Part shown: one piece after another, positions 54,621 to 64,000 of the stretch
Position numbering within the stretch: the first letter of the stretch is position 1
How the letters are laid out: each line of letters begins with the position of its first letter
Assembly (NCBI GenBank): GCA_907165275.2
Contig: CAJRBF020000005.1
Coordinates: 496,001 to 560,000 of the forward strand
Direction: 5' to 3'
DNA length: 64,000 nucleotides
DNA from: Zygaena filipendulae
Taxonomy: Eukaryota > Arthropoda > Insecta > Lepidoptera > Zygaenidae
Notes under the pieces: generated by a model
The model's database searches: none
The model's input: only the letters and a program-made list of their open reading frames with translations
What the model was told of the DNA's origin: nothing
Position numbers and translations under genes: made by a program

Positions 54621-57325
54621 TGTAACTTACCCCCCCCTCGCGCGACTTCCTCCGATCTACTTCTTACTACGATAATCTCTAATTTGGCCTGACTGTCTAG
54701 TGGTTAGGACTCTAAATTCGTTGTGTGCAGTAACCTATGATCCTTTTAGGTTGAGATTGAACTATCGTCCTAGTATTTGCATCATAGTTTTTAGTTTGGT
54801 TAAGTTTATAGCTAAGATTCTAAGGCTAATACATGAACGATGTCTAATTTATGTTTAGCGAATACACGAGCGACCTTAGACTAGTACACGGACGAATCCC
54901 TATTTTTATTGCTTTCGCGCGACCTCTTTCCTAACTTTAGGTGGATAATTTACTTTTAGTCTATTTATGTGGATGATCTAGTTTAAGGTTTTGTTAGTTT
55001 GTTTGCGACGACCTGCCTCCCTAACATTATATCGATGTTCTATTTTATTAGTTTGCTTACCGGCCTAAATCATTAGTTTATATTGACGACCTAATCTATT
55101 GGCTTGTAGGCTGTTTGAATAATCTTGACCCTAATGTTTGTCTATCTCTACAATTTGTTTTAGGTTGTGTTTGTCGGTTAAAGCCCGGTCAACATCTCGT
55201 CAAAAGCTACCATTCCTGGCTCAGATGGCTCAGACATTGCCAGGACGCATAAATATATATAATAAACCACCCAGACGATTCTATTCCGAGGTCGACCAGA
55301 TTTTGTCCCCTCAGCATGACGCAAGCATTGGCCACAGGAACCTCAAGTACTACGTGAAATGATTGTTGGCACTGCAACCAATCCCGACGTCAAACCGAAG
55401 GTAAGGCTTCCAGTTAATACATAAGTATTCGCCAGAAGGTGGTATAGCCCCTCCTGCGCTATTCCACGGTGATGACCATCCAGCACAATGCCTTCGTCAC
55501 CTCCCCCAACCTGTTTCACAAGCTAGAGGATCATTCTAGATGGTTACATCTAAGATCATTCACCAGCGTCCATTTCAGGAATCCAGTGAGGAGACTGTAC
55601 GTCCCCAGTCCGAAGACTACCGCCGCGTTGGAGCCATGGTGAGCCCTTGAATATGTGCCAGCCCGAAGACCAGGGTTGGGTGGGACCACCACAAACCAAA
55701 CCCCAGCACAGTGATCCAAAATTGTATGTGTGTGTTATCGGAGACCAATCTCTCCCTGGAACCTGGAACTTCAGCTGATGAACTCTCTGTCATACTGCAA
55801 GCAGTGAGGCCGTAGCCTAGCCGTAGCTGTAGAGTTGAATGGCTCTCTCTCCCCTGTGAACCCACTCGGGCATCCAACTCGTTCTGCCACATCAGAACAT
55901 TGGCAAGCACATCGTGTTGAAAAACACAAAGGTTGCCGAGAATCTAGTGTCAGCGACGAGGTCGCCAACAGCCGATCCCCCAGCCTCTGCACAACGGTCT
56001 CGATCGCAAAGCGCAGGGACCTACGTAAGCATACATGTGGTTGCGAGTCACAGTAGCTCCAGTCTGTCTCCGCAGCCAGCAATCGAGCCACAGAGCGCAT
56101 TGGCCCATCGATAATGTTTATAATAAAAAGAAAGGTAAAACAGAAAGAAGAGCGAACAACCCTTCCCTGGTGTAGGAGAGGGCCGGCATCTCCAGTCAGC
56201 CGCATCGGTGATATGTAGTTTGAATAACACGGAAGGCGTTGTTATTCAAGGTAAGGAACAAGGTGCACAACGAAACTCGTCACGGCGCAGATGACTCAAG
56301 GCGCGGATTTTTACCCATCTACGCCATCATACGCTCGCGACGTGCAATGTCAAACCGTTCAAGATTAGAGTTCCGTTTGCTTTGAGCCTATTTGGTACTA
56401 TGATTTGAAGATCCTTCCTCGTGACTAATGTTTTCAGGTCTACGCTCGAGATATCCTAACGGACGTCAAGTGCACTGACAGACCTTCGCACAAAAACATT
56501 AAACCACTCTGCGCTATCGCTCGCTCAACAAGACTATTCGTAACGAACCGTCTTTTGTAATGATAAAATCAATACAAATATTTCACTCAAAGCATCTCGT
56601 TTACGAGGCGCATCGGCCCACATACGCTTTCATGCGACCACCAAGTATCACAATCGCGCATGCTCGCCTCTGCACAACGCAATCAGGATACAATGCGTAA
56701 TGACGAAACTTTCACTTCGCGTGTACGAATCCTTGCACAAAGCGATAAATCGTTCTGCGCGCAGACCGCTCGACCACGACGTACTTTGCATGAATATTAT
56801 TTATTAAAAAATTTGTATGAAAAAATAAATTTTATGTTTGATAAATGTGCAATAATATTATATTTATTGTCCCTTAGACGTTCCCTCCCCATCGCATTCG
56901 TTTATTATTACACTATTATCAATTTACTTTCCCAACAAACTTTTGTCGTCAGGACATTTTTTACCTCCGTATTCACCGTAGATATACGGCTCGTGGATAC
57001 TGGCGGTGCGTTCACTGAGACGCCTGAGGCGGGGATTCGTGTTTTCCAACTTGATCCTATACTCTTGAAATTCAACATACATTTGATATTCCCTAATACA
57101 AGCACTTTCTATCATATAATATTTTGTCCTATCTCCTTCAGTTTCAGAGTTATTATTGATAAACGTACTAAAACTTGTTTTTGATGTAATTTGTACCGCA
57201 ATGTCCTCTAATATGTTTTAAATGTAATTTTATAGGTGTATTTTATTATCTTCTGTACTTTAATAATTATTTAAGATTTTAATTATAACCAAAAAAAATT
57301 TTGTAGGACCTTATGGGTCGTCACA
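54621..57325 (-). repeat. Solo LTR of the G-patch Ty3 family (2705 bp)
   Basis: A reverse-orientation copy (TGTAACTTACC...GGGTCGTCACA) of the LTRs at 11472-14158, diverged at scattered sites and small indels, with target duplication ACAT at 54617-54620 and 57326-57329. No internal sequence is attached, so it formed by LTR-LTR recombination. It is visibly older than the full element. Confidence 0.93.
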
Positions 57326-57329
57326 ACAT

Positions 57330-57990
57330 CATAACATCGAAAGTTAAGTATTGGTAGACAGTTTTGGCTCTATTTAATAATTGTAATAATAATTGTGATT
57401 ACTGTATTGTCCTCATAAAATATACTGTTCAAGCTTAACTTTAGCTTCAGAGATTTGATTACTTTGTGCGTAACATGTTTTAAGATTCCTATTGCTTATC
57501 TATACTGGCTTTGATTATTATATAATTTGATACAAATTATATCAAAGAGTTTTTATTATAATTGGTAATACAGACACAAAGGAATAGTTTTGTTAAAATC
57601 AGGCTTTGTTTTATTTACTAGGTATCCTTACTAATGCTAATAATTTTACATTTCAGAAGTGGGATTATTAAGGATTCAAGCAGCCAAAGCATTCTCGGAG
57701 TCCTGTTAAACGAAACGACGGTCATGGATCACTTCCAGATCCTGGGCGCCATGGCGGCCTAGAGATACGCCTTCTCCACGGGCCGTGGGAAATAAAGAAT
57801 CTTCACAACTGGATGGTACTGGTAGGATCGCTCCATATTATAGTAACGTCTTGGTTAAACCCGTATTTTTCCCGAATTCGATTTTGAGAAATCGGAATTG
57901 CCGGTATCACAATGGCTTAATAAAATCTTGATAAAATCGAACATCTAGGGGCAATAGGTACATGGTTGGAACGATGATGGAAAAGTTATT
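57330..57990. other. No gene recognised
   Basis: AT-rich DNA. A GC-richer stretch at 57655-57830 has no long frame. Confidence 0.4.
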
Positions 57991-57995
57991 ATGTG

Positions 57996-58124
57996 CAGTC
58001 ACGTTTGACTGGATTGGCTAAGTTGTGGCACAAGACTTTGCGTTCTTATGAATTTACATGGCATAAATGGAAACAAAAGATTTTAGAGGCATTTCCTGAC
58101 AATATCGATTACACGGGTTAATTT
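57996..58124 (+). pseudogene. Ty3-type Gag relic
   Basis: The open stretch reads QSRLTGLAKLWHKTLRSYEF, then TWHKWKQKILEAFPDNIDYT, matching the capsid block L.GLA..W...L....TW..WK..I..AFP common in insect Ty3 Gag proteins. It ends at a TAA. Weak similarity may continue to about 58350, broken by stops. It is too short to place in a family. Confidence 0.55.
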
Positions 58125-59870
58125 AGATACTCGAGATTGCTCGCTAAAACTTGTCTTATTGCTTCCATCAGATATTTTTGTAAAAGGTTTTGGAGGTAGT
58201 CCAATAAAAGTATGAGGTCGGGCGTCGATAGAATTCGTAGTAAATGGGTTTGAAGTCCTGGAGATTTTTCTTATAGGAATATATCAATGCTTATAAGTCT
58301 AAAAATGTGTGATTATGCGCGGGTATTCAATTACAGCATTTCTTCTTTAGTGCGCTTAGTAGCGGAGTATACTCGTGGTTATTGTGGTAGCGGTAAGTCT
58401 TTATTAATAATTTGTAGCGAAATTTGTTGTACACAATATTTAACTTGATGTTAATTAATGCAGTAGTAACTCTATTTAATCATTGAGCATTTGAAGAAAA
58501 TAGATAGGTAAAGGTACTTTCTGTGAAATTATTCTGTAATCCTCCTGTAATTTAAACAATTGAATTAAACGTAATATGCATTTGTATAACACATTAAAAT
58601 GTTACGATTCAAGTGTGGTCTCTAAGTTAGTTTTCAAAATTCGAATTTTGTTTAAAACAATAGTCACAATTTTCTTTTTTTGATTATATGCCAACATTCA
58701 TTAATAATACTTAAATAGATACGTATAGAGAACAAAATCAGTTTTAGAGTATTATCATAATTTACCTTCAACGATAAGTAATATTTTACTGCTAGGTGCC
58801 TACTATCCCCCGCGATTCAACCCGCGAAATTCCTTTACATTAGGATAAAATGTACCTACCCTATTGCTTATTTCACTTTTATCCATAGGTAACCTATTAA
58901 AATATCTGTTTCCCCGCTGATTTCCCAGCGTGAATTTTGATATTTCGGCAGGAATTCTTTATTTCGAAATGGAAAGTACGTGTCACTACTGTGCTGTGTC
59001 AGTATCTTTTATAAAGGAATTTTAAGAATCTGTTCAGTAGTACCAGAGACTACCCACTACATCCAAACTTACAAAGTTTGCAAACCTATATAACTTTACC
59101 TCCGTATAATATCTAATAGGTGCTAATATAATAAGGATATAAGATCCATTTTTGTTTGTTTCCTTGGTTGTTTGTAATGGATAGACTTCTTTCTTTTCTT
59201 CAACTAGAACTTGTCCAGAAAGCATAGTCAGATTACATACAATTGTTCTAAATAGACTCTGAGACCGATACAATCTCGACAGACGAGTCAGGTGGATAGC
59301 ATAGAAGAATTGATAGAGTTAATTTTGGGTTTGGTGCGCTTGCGATCTCCCGGTACGGTTCTGATCGTTTGGCGGTTGGGAAGCAGTCTCTCATTCATAA
59401 TTTTTTTAAAAATTAATGTATGTGTTGTGTCAAATAAAGTTCTTTCAATTTCAATTTAATCTAGGTACTTGAGGAAAAAAAGAATTTACTCTACCAATTG
59501 TGTAAGGAATAACTAGCTGGTTAACTAGTTAAACCGATTTTGATTATTGGATTTAATTACTAATGGATTATGTACAAAAATTAAATACTGGAATATGTGG
59601 TCATGTATCTGATGTACCTATACTAAAGTAATGGTTAAAAGTGGTTGATAATCTAAGTGATGAATGGTATAAAAGTAATAAATGGAATAATTGAATGGAT
59701 CTCTGGTATAAATGAATAAATTGGACCAAATGAATAAAATATTGGTAAAAATATGGAATTACTTCGATTCATTGGATTAATTGGATTAATTGGAAAAAAA
59801 ATATGGTTGAAAATCGTTGATAATGGAGATAAAGAGTGTGAAATAAATTTATTTATTTATATATTTATTT
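58125..59870. other. AT-rich DNA with short repeats, no gene
   Basis: TATCCCCCGCGATTCAACCC near 58804 resembles the CCGCGG-tail family. 59625-59830 is a low-complexity tract of ATGG, TTGGATTAA and AATAAAT words. No supported gene. Confidence 0.45.
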
Positions 59871-59875
59871 ATAGA

Positions 59876-59945
59876 TTACTAGCTGTGCCCCGCGATTTTA
59901 CTCGCGTGAGTTTCGGAATTCCCGCAGGAACTAATTTTTGGAAAT
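59876..59945. repeat. CCGCGG-tail repeat fragment
   Basis: ACTAGCTGTGCCCCGCGATT, followed by TTACTCGCGTGAGTTTCGGA. It directly precedes the next LINE ORF1. Confidence 0.65.
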
Positions 59946-59994
59946 AAATGTAGCCATGTTACTCCTTATAACATCAGCTAGGAAGCTGTGAAGG

Positions 59995-60474
59995 ATGGAT
60001 ATTTTCCTATCGACTTATGCAAACACGGATAATGATGAGGAATTGAAAAATGAAATTAATAAACTAAGGTTAGAATTAACAACTGCAAATAATGAAATAG
60101 AAAATCTATGTTCCGAAAATTACACATTAAAGAAAAAGATAAATGAGCAGTCTTCCCAAATAGATGCTTTAAAGAAAATTGCAACGCAATCGCCACGTGC
60201 AACCAAACCAAAAACGCCAAAAATTATTAAACAGAAGATTATAAATTTAGAAAGGACAGATGAAAGTGAAAATAGTCACAGTAAAAATGTACAAAACACT
60301 AATTCTCAGAGCAAAGATGTAATACCAAATGATAAAAACTTAACTGTAGGAAAAGAAAATGACAAAAAAGGTAACATATTTGAAAACAATGACGTGATTC
60401 GAAATACAAATAATAAAATTAGAATTTATGATAATCAAAGACATTTTAAATCCCATCACATAATCTTTACATAA
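59995..60474 (+). pseudogene. LINE ORF1-like coiled-coil protein
   Basis: 159 residues starting MDIFLSTYANTDNDEELKNE. Residues 15-65 are a strong heptad coiled coil (LKNEINKLRLELTTANNEI). A basic Lys/Pro stretch follows, then an Asn/Lys/Ser-rich tail with no domain. Its position ahead of an endonuclease fits a LINE first protein. The tail may run past an internal deletion. Confidence 0.5.
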
Positions 60475-60515
60475 TATGTATATACAGAACTACAAAATCG
60501 AATGTTGACATTTTT

Positions 60516-60965
60516 TTGTACAAGTTTAAGTGTGTTATGGACAAACTTGACATTATAAATACTAAGAAAAATGTTGTGATTACTGGTGACTTAAACATAA
60601 ATACATTGACAATTAACAATTTGACTAAGAACTTCTTGGGGTTAATTAAAAATTATAATTTGACATCACATATTAAATTACCGACAAGACTAAATAGTTG
60701 CATTGACCATATCTTGAGCAATATTGAAAACTCGACATCAATGATAAAACATTTGTGTTTATCGGACCACGAAACATCACAACTCTTGACATTTGATTTA
60801 AATAATGTAGAAATCGTAAAGACATCACACTGGTATTACAAAAAAGACTATAGTATAGTAAGCATAACATTGCAAAATTTCACGAATGTACTAATAGTTT
60901 ATCGTTTTCTGACGTATATGAAGAAAAAACAATGGATGAAGCCTTTGACAAATTTCATGAATTGA
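60516..60965 (+). pseudogene. LINE endonuclease, C-terminal half
   Basis: NVVITGDLNINTL matches the catalytic GDLN block, LPTRLNSCIDHILSN the SxIDxI block, and LSDHETSQLLTF the final SDH catalytic motif of apurinic LINE endonucleases. The N-terminal catalytic part is absent. The frame shifts near 60930 into the next piece. Confidence 0.75.
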
Positions 60966-61800
60966 TAATTTTATTCTCCAACTTATGCTTTCCTTTCATA
61001 AAAACGAAAATAAGGAGATTTGGGAAATTTAGACAAAAGTGGATAACAAACGGTATAAGACGCAGCTGTGCTACAAAACGAACTCTCAGATACAAATATT
61101 ACAAAAAAAGGACTAAAAAAAACGAAGCCAAGTATAAAACATATTCAAGACTTTTAAAAAAATTTATAGATCTAGCCCAAAGAAATGCAAACGCAAAATA
61201 TATAGTAAATAGTGATAATATTTGTAAGGCAGCTTGGGATATTATAAAAAAGGACTCAAAAACAAAAGAAAAATCATACATTAAGGAAATTAAGCAAAAT
61301 AACGAAATAATAAGAAATCCAAAGAATATTGCAGATGCCTTTAATCATTACCTCATTAACCTGACTACTCAAAACAGTACTAATACGAATACAAAAATAA
61401 GACCAAGTAACTGTATCAGTCAGGATATTTGTCGTGACAGCATGTACCTAAGACCAGTGACAATTAAAGAAACTCAAGACCTGATAAGGTCCTTGAATAA
61501 TTCACATGCTGAGGGTTATGATGGTATTTGCACTAGAATAATAAAAGAATGCAGTGCAAAGCTGGCACTGGTATTAACTTACTTAATAAATTTGTCTTTA
61601 AAAACTAGGAAGCTTTCTAGGTCTAAAAAAGTCTATAGTTCGACCACTTTATTAGAAAGGCTCAAAAGAAGAATTAAATAACTATCGTCCAATTACACTG
61701 ATCCCAATAATAGCGAAAATCTTTGAAAAGGCTATGCATTATAGACTCATGACCTATTTAAACGAACATGACATTATTAATTCTAATCAATATGGACTAT
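60932..61800 (+). pseudogene. LINE linker and RT start
   Basis: A lysine/arginine-rich linker (WITNGIRRSCATKRTLRYKY) leads to RT block 0, SLNNSHAEGYDGICTRIIKE. After a frame break near 61670, LNNYRPITLIPIIAKIFEKA and LNEHDIINSNQYG follow in another frame. The sequence then switches abruptly near 61800, before the catalytic YxDD. Confidence 0.75.
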
Positions 61801-62331
61801 AGGTACACTTTATTTTTTCCGGGTGGACCCCCCTCGCTGACTACTGACGCTGACGCGTCGTTTGAGCCGTCGCACGAGCTTCTGTGATTAATAGGCCCGG
61901 AGATACAAATTTTTGAAAAATTTGTCCGCCATCTTGGCGGCCATCTTGAATATTTTGAAACCGTGATATCTCGGGAACCGTTCGTCACAGAGCGACGTGC
62001 TTTCTTTCAGTGTTGGTGGCTTGTGGAGCCCTATTTAGCCAAGCATACGGAGCGACTCTATGTAGAGTTATAGAGCCAGTTTGACAAATAAATTCTTATT
62101 TTACATTTTAATTTGTGTAATTGACCTTTTGACAGACACTAGAATTAGGACTGACTCTACATTGACTTCAGTATTAAAATTGACTTTTACTGAGGCCTTT
62201 AAGTTTAAAGGCTCTCAAAGTGTTGCTTATTGCGATCTGATATTTACATTCGTGTTTTTACAATTATTATACAATTATATTATTTACAATTTTTACAATT
62301 TATACAATTTATTTTTACAATTTTTCTTTGA
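61801..62331. other. No gene recognised
   Basis: The start resembles a retroposon end (GGTACACTTTATTTTTTCCG). GCCATCTTGGCGGCCATCTT near 61927 is a small internal repeat. The rest is AT-rich (ACAATTTWTACAATTT runs at 62262-62325). Confidence 0.45.
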
Positions 62332-62388
62332 TTGATTATTGTGACGAGCTACCTATCCAACGTGTTTGGCATACGCTCACCAGCTAAA

Positions 62389-63870
62389 ATGAGTTCACAG
62401 GGTGAGACTCTTAAAAAATCCCCACTAAGGACGGATAGGACGATGGACAAGACAATGACGCTTGCGCAGTCTTCCAGCGTCAAAGACTCTATCGGCATCT
62501 GGGAGACGTCCATCACGGAACCGCGTCCCAAAACACCAACCCAGGTCAGAGCTGATGAATCAGCAAAGACCCTAGCACCAGGGCTAAGGCAGAAGTCAAC
62601 GCTGTCTCAAAAGGAAAAGCCCAGGAGACCCTCCGTCGAGATAACCGGAGCTTCGCCACGGATCGAAATCCTTGTAGATCGGGTTTCGGAGGCTAGGAGC
62701 TGTCTCGTTAAGGCCAAAACTCACCTCGGCGACTCCCGAAACTTAAAGACCGATCTGAAGCTAGGCATAACCCAGGCGGTAGAGAGGCTCTACCAACTGG
62801 TCAAGGAGTCGGAAGCTGAAAGGAAAAATGGAAGGGAGTTGGGAAAGGAGAAGGAGACAGGAGAGGGTCCTAGGGAGGTAATTAAGGAAGGGGATAGCGG
62901 GAAAGAAGTAAAGAAGATAATGGAAAAGCTGGAGGAGCATACAAAGCTGCTGAAGGAAAATGGAGAGAAGATGAGTAAGTTAAAGGAGGTAATGGAGAAA
63001 CAACAGGAAGAACTAGGGAGGATGACGTACGTGAAGGCTGCGGCCTCCCGGCCGGGGGATCAACCACCTACCCGGGGAGCACTGCACTCCATCGTCGTAA
63101 CGTCGAAGGACGAGCAGGAGACGGGAGAGGATGTTCTAGGGAGAATCAGGGACGTTGTGGACGCAAAGGATGGGTGGGTGAGAGTGGAGAGGGTCAGAAA
63201 GGCCAGAGATCGGAAAGTTATCATGAGTTGCAGGACTGAGGAGGACCGGAAAAAGGTTAAAGAACGATTAAATCGGGCAAAAGACCACCCTTCCGTAGAG
63301 GATGTGAAAAATAAGGACCCCCTTCTGGTCCTTGTGGGCGTCATGGCATACCACAGTGATGAGGATGTCATGAAAGCCCTCAGGAACCAGAATGGGGGTG
63401 TCTTTCGCGGACTCGAAAACGGTGAGGATAGGATAACGGTCAAATTCCGGAAAAAGGCCAGGAATCCTCATGTCTGCAGCATCGTGATAAGTACCTCCCC
63501 AACGGTTTGGCAAAGGGCGGTGGCACTGGGCGAGCTCTGCATTGATCTGCAACGCGTTAGGGTTGCGGATCAGTCACCGCTCGTCCAGTGCTCCCGTTGT
63601 TTGGGGTATGGGCATGGTAGAAGGTTCTGCACGGAGTCGGTGGACGTCTGCAGCCATTGCGGGGGGCCACACTTGAAAGTTGACTGCCCGGACTGGCTGG
63701 CCGGGGAGCCGGCATCGTGCAGAAACTGTACCAAGGCCAAATACCAAAATGCGGCTCACAACGCCTTCGACGATGTCTGCCCAATAAGGAGGAAGTGGGA
63801 CGCGCAAAACAAACGGACAAATTTGAATAAATTATTTGACTTTGACGATTTGCCAGTGAGAGTCCAGTAA
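62389..63870 (+). pseudogene. R1-clade LINE ORF1 (Gag-like) with three zinc knuckles
   Basis: The ATG at 62389 (AAAATGA) starts MSSQGETLKKSP; the longer frame to 62332 starts with a non-ATG codon. A charged helical/coiled-coil segment (about 62880-63010, KKIMEKLEEHTKLLKENGEK) precedes a Gag-like core, SIVVTSKDEQETGEDVLGRI. Three Cys/His knuckles follow: CSRCLGYGHGRRFC (63589), CSHCGGPHLKVDC (63649) and CRNCTKAKYQNAAHNAF (63718), the hallmark of R1-clade ORF1, which packages the LINE RNA. After CPIRRKWDAQNKRTN the protein continues into an unrelated repeat tail and stops at 63868-63870. ORF2 does not follow. The product is chimeric at its last 20 or so residues and the element is 3' truncated. 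Confidence 0.82.
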
Positions 63871-64000
63871 AAATCGATCCAGCCGTTTTAGAGATTACCC
63901 GGAACAGACAGACATATAAGTAGGTGCCATATTATAATTATACTTATTTTTATATTATGCATTTATTAAAAAGCTGTTAATTTTGAGTTACAACAGACAC
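63815..64000. repeat. Retroposon 3'-end-like tail
   Basis: GATTTGCCAGTGAGAGTCCA, then AATCGATCCAGCCGTTTTAG and GAACAGACAGACATATAAG, is a sequence type I know as a frequent 3' end of insect LINEs. It follows the broken ORF1 and runs to the window end. Confidence 0.55.

Larger units (their letters stand above)
59995..61800 (+). mobile_element. Decayed Jockey/CR1-type LINE
   Basis: Coiled-coil ORF1, the C-terminal half of an apurinic endonuclease, and the start of an RT lie in order on the plus strand, very AT-rich. The endonuclease N-terminal half is missing between 60474 and 60516, and RT stops near 61800 before its catalytic motif. There is no poly(A) or 3' end. Confidence 0.75.

Overview
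This window is eukaryotic, repeat-saturated DNA from an insect, most likely a moth or butterfly. The evidence is the element types (Ty3 elements of Mag type, a BEL/Pao element, an insect errantivirus with a baculovirus F-type envelope gene, R1-clade and Jockey/CR1-type LINEs), TTAGG-like arrays, and recurrent short tails that I associate with lepidopteran retroposons. That assignment rests on family knowledge, not a search. I found no convincing host gene, tRNA or rRNA. Almost everything recognisable is a transposable element, a relic of one, or a tandem repeat.

Layout. 1-3400: satellite of eight units of about 425 bp with a dimeric higher-order duplication. 3482-38215: a decayed BEL/Pao retrotransposon (+) whose gag is split by about 27 kb of other DNA (3920-30897) and whose integrase is split by a hAT-like element (34828-37394) that itself contains a truncated LINE. 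The 27-kb block holds a DDE_Tnp_4/SWIM transposase gene (4310-6961, -), an errantivirus (8298-24459, -) with an intact-looking env, deleted pol and interrupted gag, a 570-bp foldback element, and a Tc1/mariner-like element (28406-30045). Nested in the errantivirus gag is an apparently complete, very young Ty3-type element (11472-22200, +) with 2.69-kb LTRs and a Pol that begins with a G-patch domain.

38216-43960 is AT-rich repeat DNA containing an R1-clade LINE 3' fragment inserted in a tandem repeat. 43963-47232 contains two nearly identical copies of a 1.43-kb terminal-inverted-repeat element encoding a small MADF-like protein. From 45613 to about 54310 a Ty3-type element (-) is broken by the second of those copies and by a short retroposon, which in turn is split by a 5.08-kb Mag-like element with 110-bp LTRs (47460-52539). 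54621-57325 is a solo LTR of the G-patch element family. 57990-64000 carries a gag relic, a decayed Jockey/CR1-type LINE and an R1-clade LINE ORF1.

The best leads are the G-patch Ty3 element with giant LTRs and no visible Gag zinc knuckle; the array of 15-bp motifs in the errantivirus leader, placed like the gypsy insulator; the spread of a composite MADF element that carries other repeats inside it; and the nesting itself, which would suit a piRNA cluster or a W-chromosome-like region. Target-site duplications read directly from the sequence support most of the nesting order.
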